Assembly (NCBI RefSeq): GCF_002797575.1
Contig: NZ_PGTX01000001.1
Coordinates: forward strand, 248,001 to 312,000
Length of the DNA: 64,000 bases
Direction of reading: 5' to 3'
Origin: Polynucleobacter brandtiae
Lineage (GTDB): Bacteria; Pseudomonadota; Gammaproteobacteria; Burkholderiales; Burkholderiaceae
How positions within the stretch are numbered: position 1 is the first letter of the stretch; each line of letters opens with the position of its first letter. Of the stretch, positions 57,969-64,000 are shown piece after piece. The notes below the pieces were generated by a model that was given only the letters and a program-made list of their open reading frames with translations, had not been told where the DNA came from and searched no databases. The position numbers were made by a program, and so were the translations under genes.

Positions 57969-58001
57969 GTGTCACTTTACTGTGTCACCTTGCTGCGTCA
58001 C
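57969..58001. repeat. Three GTGTCAC-type repeats with 13-bp period
   Basis: GTGTCAC (57969), GTGTCAC (57982) and GCGTCAC (57995) stand exactly 13 bp apart in the 227-bp gap between ffs and the DUF1993 gene. The rest of the gap holds only the terminator hairpin at 58077. Confidence 0.55.
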
Positions 58002-58076
58002 TTTTAAATAAATTAAAGACGATCACTTTGCTCGCGCAGTATCGATATTTAGTCTAAGTTGTAGGCTTAGATAAAA

Positions 58077-58107
58077 CATCCAATGGCTGTTTCAAACCCA
58101 TTGGATG
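58077..58107 (-). terminator. Hairpin terminator of the DUF1993 gene
   Basis: CATCCAATGG (58077-58086) pairs perfectly with CCATTGGATG (58098-58107). On the minus strand it is followed by TTTTATC, a modest T-tract, about 25 bp after the gene's stop. Confidence 0.7.
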
Positions 58108-58129
58108 CCGAAAAAAAATAGCTGCGCAG

Positions 58130-58636
58130 TTAAGGGTTTCCTAAATAGTCTCTTTTACCGATCTCCACTCCATTAGTACGCAAAATAGAGAATGCAATCG
58201 ATGCATGAAAGTACACGTTAGGAATAGCATGCCCTAATAGGAATTGCATTCCCTTGTAGTGGGTTTCTTTATCGCTCCGCTTGGTCACGATATCTTTATC
58301 TTCAGTGCCATCAATTTGCTCCGGCTTAAAACCTTCAATAAAAGTAATTGTTTTTGTAATGCGCGCTTTAAGCTCTTCGATGCTTACTTCCGAATCCTCG
58401 TAAGCCGGAATATCGACCCCTGCTAGACGAGCAACTACGCCCTTTGCTGTATCGCTTGCAATCTGCACTTGTCTTGTGAAATTGAGCATATCTGGAAATA
58501 ATCGATATTGTAAAAATACATTGGCATCTAGCTTTTTCGTATCGATATGAGCCTGAGCTTTATCAAGCACATTAGATAAGTTACGAAGCGCATTCGCAAG
58601 ACGTGGCACGCTGGCCTGGTACATAGAAATTGTCAT
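58130..58636 (-). CDS. DUF1993 family protein
   Basis: A 168-residue protein with family stretches MYQASVPRLANALRNLSNVLDKA, RLFPDMLNFTRQVQIASDTAKG, and a C-terminal HAIPNVYFHASIAFSILRTNGVEIGKRDYLG. The helices and His suggest a DinB-like four-helix fold, sometimes a metal site; function is not known. The frame opens at TTG 58639; the ATG at 58636 is used. Confidence 0.85.
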   Translation of the reverse strand: MTISMYQASVPRLANALRNLSNVLDKAQAHIDTKKLDANVFLQYRLFPDMLNFTRQVQIASDTAKGVVARLAGVDIPAYEDSEVSIEELKARITKTITFIEGFKPEQIDGTEDKDIVTKRSDKETHYKGMQFLLGHAIPNVYFHASIAFSILRTNGVEIGKRDYLGNP

Positions 58637-58784
58637 CAATGAGATTCCGTTTAGGTAGCTGGATAGTGAAATAATACTGTCATTAAATGGCCTTGATTCG
58701 ATCAGATCAAGTTCATTTAATTTAATACATTAAATAGAATACTCGTCTTAAAATAGACTTTTACCTAATTTAAGCTAAAAGCCC

Positions 58785-59468
58785 ATGGAATCAACTGAAC
58801 TTCTGCCTTGTATTGAAATTCAAACCTCGGATCATCCAACTCTTGCCATCATTTGGTTACATGGTCTTGGGGCAGACGGAAGCGACTTTGCTTCATTAGC
58901 ACCGCAATTAGATCTATCGGGTTGCCCTGGTATTCGGTTTATTTTTCCCAGCGCTCCCAGCATACCGGTAACCGTCAACGGTGGCTACGTAATGCCAGCT
59001 TGGTATGACATCATCAGTAGAAGCGATAACGCTGAAGAAGATCGTATCGGAATTGAACATTCCGCCAAAGCCATTAACGCGCTTATTGAAAAAGAAGCTT
59101 CTCGTGGCATTGCCTATGACAAGATTGTATTGGCGGGCTTCTCTCAAGGCTGTGCGATGGTACTCCATACTGGTCTACGCTTTCCTCATCGCCTAGCTGG
59201 AATTATGGCTCTATCAGGCTACTTACCTCTTGCAACATCCTTAGGGGCTGAACGTAGTTCCGCTAATATCGATACCCCCATTTTTATGGCGCATGGCGAT
59301 TGGGATGCGGTGATTATTCCGCAGCGCAGCGAGCAATCGAGAGATCTACTAACTGCTAGTGGCTATCACGTTCAGTGGAAAAGCTATGCGATGGAGCATT
59401 CCGTTCACCCGATTGAGATGATTGATATGGGTCATTTTTTACGCCGCATATTCACCGTCTCCGCTTGA
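58785..59468 (+). CDS. Carboxylesterase / acyl-protein thioesterase-like hydrolase
   Basis: A 227-residue alpha/beta hydrolase: WLHGLGADGSDFASLAPQLDL at the N-terminus, nucleophile elbow GFSQGCAM (Ser), Asp in HGDWDAV and His in MEHSVHP. This is the abhydrolase_2 family of esterase B type. It acts on short-chain esters or thioesters in the cytoplasm. exoX follows 54 bp later on the same strand. Confidence 0.88.
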   Translation: MESTELLPCIEIQTSDHPTLAIIWLHGLGADGSDFASLAPQLDLSGCPGIRFIFPSAPSIPVTVNGGYVMPAWYDIISRSDNAEEDRIGIEHSAKAINALIEKEASRGIAYDKIVLAGFSQGCAMVLHTGLRFPHRLAGIMALSGYLPLATSLGAERSSANIDTPIFMAHGDWDAVIIPQRSEQSRDLLTASGYHVQWKSYAMEHSVHPIEMIDMGHFLRRIFTVSA

Positions 59469-59528
59469 TTCACGGCAGAACGACGTATTTACAAACCTCT
59501 TATTTTTGTAACCTGTAAAGAAATGCAC

Positions 59529-60185
59529 ATGTCCCAAGCCATTATTTTTGATGTAGAAGCAACCGATAAGAACGATGCGGTCATTATTGAGGCCGCCTCT
59601 TTGGATGTCCTGTCGATCAATCCGCTTGAGGTAGGCAATCCTTGGGTGCAGCGCTATAACCCAGGTAAGCCTATTAGCCTGGGTGCTTTAGCAACTCATC
59701 ACATCATGGACGAAGAGCTTGTGCATTGCCCTGCCAGTAGCTCATTTAAATTGCCAAGTGGCATCAAATATCTCATCGGTCACAGCATTGATTTTGACTG
59801 GGAGGCGATTGGTAGTCCTGAGGTCAAACGGATTTGCACTTTGGCACTAGCCCGTAGCCTATGGCCTGAACTGGATAGCCATACGCAAAGCGCCCTACTG
59901 TATTTCTTTGAAAGAGCCACTGCGCGCGAGCAACTGCGTGATGCACACAGTGCATTAGCAGACGTCGGTATTTGCTCGAAGATTCTAGGGCACATTTTGG
60001 ATAAGCTTAAGCCATCCTCTTTAGATGCTTTATGGGAGATGTCTGAGAAGGCTCGCATACCGACCATCATGCCCTTTGGAAAGCACAAAGGCGAGCCCAT
60101 TAGCCAAGTGCCTAAAGACTATAAACAATGGATGCTTCGGCAGGATAATGTGAATGCTTTTTTACGCAAAGCCTTAGAAGCCTAA
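59529..60185 (+). CDS. exoX: Exodeoxyribonuclease X-type 3'-5' exonuclease
   Basis: A DEDDh exonuclease of 218 residues: Exo I FDVEATDKND, Exo II LIGHSIDFDWEAIG, Exo III HSALADVGICSKIL with His. The C-terminal segment (MPFGKHKGEPISQVPKDYKQW) is the DUF3820 domain found at the end of E. coli ExoX (220 residues). It trims single-stranded DNA in mismatch and recombination repair. ATG at 59529 (MSQAIIF) preferred to ATG 59523. Confidence 0.87.
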   Translation: MSQAIIFDVEATDKNDAVIIEAASLDVLSINPLEVGNPWVQRYNPGKPISLGALATHHIMDEELVHCPASSSFKLPSGIKYLIGHSIDFDWEAIGSPEVKRICTLALARSLWPELDSHTQSALLYFFERATAREQLRDAHSALADVGICSKILGHILDKLKPSSLDALWEMSEKARIPTIMPFGKHKGEPISQVPKDYKQWMLRQDNVNAFLRKALEA

Positions 60186-60204
60186 TTAATATTGACCCCC
60201 ACTC

Positions 60205-60238
60205 GGGGAGTAAGGAATCCGTGATTTCCTCATTCCCC
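60205..60238. terminator. Hairpin between exoX and the small membrane gene
   Basis: GGGGAGTAAGGAA (60205-60217) pairs with TTCCTCATTCCCC (60226-60238) with one mismatch. No T-tract follows on either strand, so it may be a weak or factor-dependent stop. Confidence 0.4.
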
Positions 60239-60289
60239 GTTCCTGGGCTACTACTTACCTGCCTACCGCCTACTAGCGCTGCTTGATAC

Positions 60290-60421
60290 TTACCGATATT
60301 TCCGGCTAAACACCTGTTGCTTCGTTTGCTCGTAACGCTTTGTACTTTTTAGCACTGCACAGTAAGATAAAACGATGATGATTGCTAAAGAGATGCCGTT
60401 AAAGTTATTCAATAGTTCCAT
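60290..60421 (-). CDS. Small single-helix membrane protein following umuC
   Basis: A 43-residue reading frame: short start, one hydrophobic helix (GISLAIIIVLSYCAVL), then a strongly basic tail (KSTKRYEQTKQQVFSRKYR). The start has an excellent Shine-Dalgarno sequence (AAGGAG, 7 bp ahead), and it begins 35 bp after the umuC stop on the same strand. The basic tail would place it on the cytoplasmic side, N-out/C-in. It resembles other SOS- or stress-induced one-helix proteins in layout only. Function unknown. Confidence 0.65.
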   Translation of the reverse strand: MELLNNFNGISLAIIIVLSYCAVLKSTKRYEQTKQQVFSRKYR

Positions 60422-60456
60422 GTAATTCTCCTTGTTTAATTTTTGTCATTAGTTAG

Positions 60457-61767
60457 TTATTGCACTACTGGTAATTCATTCCACTGAGTGGTGTAATTTG
60501 GGGATCGATTGGCTGAGCGCATCTGCCAATCTTGCTCAGTGCCAGATGCGGCTGTTCTCAGCACGGCGTTACCAAAGCGGCTGTTAATAGAGTCCATTGC
60601 CCTCATTAGATGGGCAGATCTTCCCTTAACTTCCATATCATCAAATAAAGATTGTTGTACTGTTGGCTTATCTGCCAGACAGCTCAGCATCACTCCGGCC
60701 TTTTTATATTTAAAGCCCGTCTTGTAAATTTGCTTTAAACCTTTGAGAGCTGCCGTCGTTAATGTGAGCGTGTTATCACTGGGGTCAGCCAAGGCAATCG
60801 TGATGCTTTGATGATGTTGTGGCTCGTATTGTTTGTGAGGATTTGTCTGCACAAAGATTGTGAGTGAGCCCGTGACTGATTTTTGACTGCGGAGTTTTTC
60901 TGCGCCTCTAGCAACGTGGGTAGCAACGGATTCAGCTAGCTGCTCCATTACCTCAACAGACTTACCAAAACTGCGTGAAGAAACAATCTGCTGCTTTGCT
61001 GGTGCTACTTCGCCCAACTGCAAGCAAGAGACACCTCGTAACTCGTAACAAATTCGTTCGATCACTACGCCAAACTGTTGACGCATCGATTGTGGCGATA
61101 CCTGAAAGAGATCAAATACAGTATGAATATGTAGTGCTCTCAGCTTCTTAGTAAGCTGCTTGCCAACACCCCATACTTCGCCCACCGATGTTTCTGTCAT
61201 CCACTGATAGAGCGCTTCATTAGGCATCGAGCTGATATCGCATACGCCTGCAAATTGCGGGTGTTTTTTTGCTAAATGATTGGCCAACTTTGCTAGCGTC
61301 TTACTAGCACCAATGCCAACGCAAACTGGTAAGCCCGTAGTATCTTTAACTCGCTGCTTAATGACTTGGCCTAATTGACTTGGATCGGTATATTGCTTGA
61401 GTACCGTCTCAATCGCCAAAAAGCTCTCATCAATACTGTAGACCTCGAGATTGGGGGTAAAGGTTTTTAAGACCTCTACCACCCTGTCACTCATATCGCC
61501 ATATAAAGTGTAGTTTGATGAATACGCTTGAATGCCATGCTTCTTAGCTAGCTCTTGCATCTGAAACCAAGGGGTACCCATTTTGACGCCAAGCGCTTTA
61601 ACTTCCGCGCTGCGTGCTACTGCGCAACCATCATTATTTGATAGCACCACCATCGGCACAGCCTCCAACTTCGGAGCAAATACCCGCTCACACGATACGT
61701 AGAAATTATTGACATCGACTAGGGCAAAAAGTTGACCTGCTGGCATCTTGCTATTAATGCTGCTCAT
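60457..61767 (-). CDS. umuC: Translesion DNA polymerase V subunit UmuC
   Basis: A 436-residue Y-family polymerase: [17 protein letters not shown] (metal-binding Asp), [25 protein letters not shown] (catalytic Asp-Glu), then [18 protein letters not shown] (helix-hairpin-helix thumb) and a little-finger domain, with DUF4113 at the end. Its start overlaps the umuD stop by 4 bp (ATGA). With UmuD' it copies damaged DNA during SOS. Confidence 0.95.
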   Translation of the reverse strand: MSSINSKMPAGQLFALVDVNNFYVSCERVFAPKLEAVPMVVLSNNDGCAVARSAEVKALGVKMGTPWFQMQELAKKHGIQAYSSNYTLYGDMSDRVVEVLKTFTPNLEVYSIDESFLAIETVLKQYTDPSQLGQVIKQRVKDTTGLPVCVGIGASKTLAKLANHLAKKHPQFAGVCDISSMPNEALYQWMTETSVGEVWGVGKQLTKKLRALHIHTVFDLFQVSPQSMRQQFGVVIERICYELRGVSCLQLGEVAPAKQQIVSSRSFGKSVEVMEQLAESVATHVARGAEKLRSQKSVTGSLTIFVQTNPHKQYEPQHHQSITIALADPSDNTLTLTTAALKGLKQIYKTGFKYKKAGVMLSCLADKPTVQQSLFDDMEVKGRSAHLMRAMDSINSRFGNAVLRTAASGTEQDWQMRSANRSPNYTTQWNELPVVQ

Positions 61768-62258
61768 GCTGACTTACCATTTCGACTGCTGGCATGGCTA
61801 TATTTACGAACTACGCCTACCACTACACCCCAGATTTGGAGCTCACTGTTCTCATTAAAGGTAATAGGCTCGTAGCGTGGGTTTTCTGGCTGGAGCTCAA
61901 TACGACCTCGCAATTGATAGAGACGCTTAATGGTGTATTCACTATCAACAACGGCAACCACGATATCTTTGTGTTTTGGCTTAAGGGCTTTATCGACCAC
62001 TACTTTGTCCCCATCACAAATACCCGCACCCATCATTGAATCCCCTTGTACGGTAAACATGAAGGTGGCTGGCTTGTTCTGGACTAGGTAGCTATTTAAA
62101 TCGAGGCTTTTTTCAGCATAATCGGCGGCCGGACTCGGAAATCCTGCTGAAATGCGGTGACTGAGCAGCGTCAATTCAAAAGTAGAATAGGCTGCTATGC
62201 CTTGTGGGGCCTGAGTTAATGTCACTTCTGGAGGGATTGCTTGAGTCGTCATAGTCAT
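61764..62258 (-). CDS. umuD: SOS mutagenesis protein UmuD
   Basis: A 164-residue S24 autopeptidase: the RecA-stimulated cleavage site is likely Ala38-Gly39 ([11 protein letters not shown]), Ser74 in GDSMMGAGI is the nucleophile and Lys111 in YTIKRL the general base. Cleavage yields UmuD' for polymerase V. N-terminal arm is longer than in E. coli (cleavage at residue 24). ATG at 62258 (or 62252) lies 8 bp from a LexA box. Confidence 0.94.
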   Translation of the reverse strand: MTMTTQAIPPEVTLTQAPQGIAAYSTFELTLLSHRISAGFPSPAADYAEKSLDLNSYLVQNKPATFMFTVQGDSMMGAGICDGDKVVVDKALKPKHKDIVVAVVDSEYTIKRLYQLRGRIELQPENPRYEPITFNENSELQIWGVVVGVVRKYSHASSRNGKSA

Positions 62259-62265
62259 TAATATA

Positions 62266-62281
62266 CTGTATGTTTATACAG
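62266..62281. promoter_or_regulatory. LexA (SOS) box of umuDC
   Basis: CTGTATGTTTATACAG fits CTG-N10-CAG exactly and is flanked by further symmetric TATA bases. It is 8 bp upstream of the umuD ATG. LexA bound here would block the promoter and start of umuDC. Confidence 0.88.
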
Positions 62282-62437
62282 TATATGTAAAAACATTAAA
62301 AATGACCTAGTTTTTGTTGTTTTGACCCCGGGTAACCCAGCCCTCTACTCGTAAACCCCAAGGTCTTTAGCTACTCAGCGCCCTCATAATGAAATTACAG
62401 TATTCCTTCATTCAAAGAAAATAGCTCTAGGAGACCC

Positions 62438-63505
62438 ATGAAGACTTACCAAATCGCCTCAATTCCAGGTGATGGCATCGGCAAAGAAGTCGTTCCAGAG
62501 TGCGAGAAGGTATTAAATGCCTTAAGCAAACAACATCCTGAAGTCGCCTTTGCATTCGAACACTTTGATTGGGGTGGTGACTACTACCGCAAACATGGCG
62601 TCATGATGCCAGCTGATGGTCTTGAGCCTTTGCGCACCAAAGATGCCATTTTATTTGGCTCGGCTGGTGATCCTGATATTCCGGATCACATCACACTATG
62701 GGGTCTACGCCTTAAGATCTGCCAAGGATTTGATCAATACGCCAATGTCAGGCCTACTCGCATATTGCCCGGTATTGAAAGCCCCCTACGTAATTGCAAG
62801 CCCAATCAACTCGACTGGGTCATCGTACGTGAGAACTCGGAAGGCGAATACTCTGGTGTGGGTGGCAGAGCGCACCAAGGGCATCCAATTGAAGTCGCCT
62901 CTGATATGAGCATCATGACGCGCGTTGGTGTAGAGCGCGTACAACGCTTTGCATTCCAGTTAGCGCAGTCTCGCCCTCGTAAACATTTAACAGTGATCAC
63001 TAAATCAAATGCCCAGCGCCATGGCATGGTGATGTGGGATGAAATCGCTCGCCTGGTTGCCAAAGACTTTCCGGACGTCACCTGGGACAAGGAGTTGGTT
63101 GATGCAGCTACTGCACGTATGGTCAACCACCCAGAATCCCTTGATACGATTGTTGCAACCAACTTGCATGCTGACGTACTTAGTGACTTGGCGGCTGCAC
63201 TGGCTGGTAGCCTGGGTATTGCGCCCACTGCTAACCTAGATCCCGAGCGTCGCTACCCATCTATGTTCGAACCGATTCATGGGTCCGCATTTGACATCAT
63301 GGGCAAAGGACTTGCCAATCCCATCGGTACCTTTTGGTCAGCAGTCATGATGCTCGATTTCTTAGGTGAAAAAGAGCTTGCTAAAAAGCTCATGAAAGCT
63401 ATCGAAGCAGTCACTGCAAACCCCAAATTACATACTCGTGACTTAGGGGGTACCGCCATGATGAGTGATGTCACTAATGCAGTTATTGAGGAGATTTCCA
63501 AATGA
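62438..63505 (+). CDS. Tartrate / D-malate dehydrogenase
   Basis: A 355-residue enzyme of the isocitrate/isopropylmalate dehydrogenase family. IASIPGDGIGKEVVPE, LRLKICQGFDQYANVRPTRILPG, VIVRENSEGEYSGVGG and the GSAFDIMGKGLANPIGTFWSA end match the tartrate dehydrogenase (TtuC/DmlA) subgroup and not LeuB. It oxidises tartrate or D-malate with NAD+. AGGAG precedes the ATG. It overlaps the solute-binding gene at the right edge (ATGA), so uptake and oxidation are probably coupled. Confidence 0.88.
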   Translation: MKTYQIASIPGDGIGKEVVPECEKVLNALSKQHPEVAFAFEHFDWGGDYYRKHGVMMPADGLEPLRTKDAILFGSAGDPDIPDHITLWGLRLKICQGFDQYANVRPTRILPGIESPLRNCKPNQLDWVIVRENSEGEYSGVGGRAHQGHPIEVASDMSIMTRVGVERVQRFAFQLAQSRPRKHLTVITKSNAQRHGMVMWDEIARLVAKDFPDVTWDKELVDAATARMVNHPESLDTIVATNLHADVLSDLAAALAGSLGIAPTANLDPERRYPSMFEPIHGSAFDIMGKGLANPIGTFWSAVMMLDFLGEKELAKKLMKAIEAVTANPKLHTRDLGGTAMMSDVTNAVIEEISK

Positions 63506-64000
63506 AGCTATATACATTAATTAAGGCTATCGCACTCTCATTTAGCATCATCTCAGCAGTGAGTGCCCAGCCATTCCCAGATAAAACCATCCAATACATC
63601 ATTCCATTTCCGCCCGCAGGCGAATCTGATTTAGTGGCACGCTATCAAGCGGATATCTCTGCTAAGAAGTTTAAACAGCCTATGGTGGTTATGAATCGTG
63701 CCGGCGCTGGTGGTGCACTTGTCTGGAGCGCTCTGAACACCTACCCAGCTGACGGCACCACAGTAGTGGGTGTTAATATCCCCCATATCATCTTGCAACC
63801 ACTGCAAGAGGGCATTCAGTACAAGACTGATGATATTAGTGCGATCTACTATTATCACTTCACACCTGATGCGCTGATGGTCTCAGCGGATAGTCCATAT
63901 AAAACCTATCAAGAATTTATTGCTGCCGCTAAAAAAGAGCCCGGAAAACTCAATCTTGCTGGATCGGCACAATACTCAGCCAACCATATGGCAGTAGAAC
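63502..64000 (+). CDS. TctC/Bug-family solute-binding protein, 3' end missing
   Basis: A reading frame open to the window edge (166 codons seen): signal peptide MKLYTLIKAIALSFSIISAV... with SAQ, then FPDKTIQYIIPFPPAGESDLVARYQ and NRAGAGGALVWSALN, the ligand-cradling stretches of tripartite tricarboxylate transporter binding proteins. Start ATG 63502 overlaps the dehydrogenase stop by 4 bp. Its position next to a tartrate/D-malate dehydrogenase suggests a C4 hydroxy-acid ligand; this is inference. Confidence 0.87.
   Translation, partial: MKLYTLIKAIALSFSIISAVSAQPFPDKTIQYIIPFPPAGESDLVARYQADISAKKFKQPMVVMNRAGAGGALVWSALNTYPADGTTVVGVNIPHIILQPLQEGIQYKTDDISAIYYYHFTPDALMVSADSPYKTYQEFIAAAKKEPGKLNLAGSAQYSANHMAVE

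Overview
The window reads as the chromosome of a freshwater betaproteobacterium of the order Burkholderiales, most likely Polynucleobacter or a close relative. Three things point there: the gene order der-hfq-hflX-hflK-hflC-hisZ-purA, preceded by ndk-rlmN-ispG-hisS-yfgM-bamB; a short HisG-type histidine pathway implied by hisZ; and compact, moderately AT-rich DNA with overlapping genes. This was judged by reading only; no database search was run. I saw no insertion sequence, prophage, integrase or CRISPR array.

Layout. 1-4.7 kb holds the end of xth and the nitrogen-control block glnA-ntrB-ntrC, read leftward from a sigma-54 promoter with two NtrC sites. 4.7-9.3 kb is a tightly packed leftward group: a CinA-type MoCF protein, an EI24 membrane protein, a sterol-desaturase-family hydroxylase, a polysaccharide deacetylase and a YncE-like propeller. 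9.3-17.6 kb holds hrpA (leftward) and argA (rightward) with almost touching starts, then yggX, a probable structured small RNA, rpiA, tal and trxC. 17.6-25.2 kb holds rlmB, rnr, tRNA-Leu(CAG), a dienelactone hydrolase, an MFS carrier, a small pore-loop channel, a 51-residue protein behind two operator-like palindromes, and a possible cysteine peptidase. 25.2-41.7 kb is conserved housekeeping DNA from glcB through purA, hisZ, hflC, hflK, hflX, hfq, der, bamB, yfgM, hisS, ispG and rlmN to ndk.

42-47.3 kb carries a BI-1 family protein, rlmD, a PolB-like exonuclease, an NlpD-type lipoprotein, pcm and surE. 47.3-54.9 kb is a three-gene heavy-metal-type RND efflux operon with an OprB-like porin gene upstream. 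55-57.9 kb is recR-ybaB-dnaX with the divergent 4.5S RNA gene. 58.1-62.3 kb has a DUF1993 protein, a carboxylesterase, exoX, and an SOS operon umuDC with a LexA box and a previously uncalled 43-codon membrane-protein gene behind it. The right edge holds a tartrate/D-malate dehydrogenase gene overlapping a truncated TctC-type solute-binding protein gene.

Items most worth a second look: the GAFPGA substitution in the sigma-54 contact loop of NtrC although an excellent sigma-54 promoter lies beside it; the multi-hairpin RNA candidate at 15123-15326; the small gene at 24364 flanked by twin palindromes 40 bp apart; the small membrane protein attached to umuDC; the C-H-D peptidase-like protein at 24626; and the probably leaderless argA.
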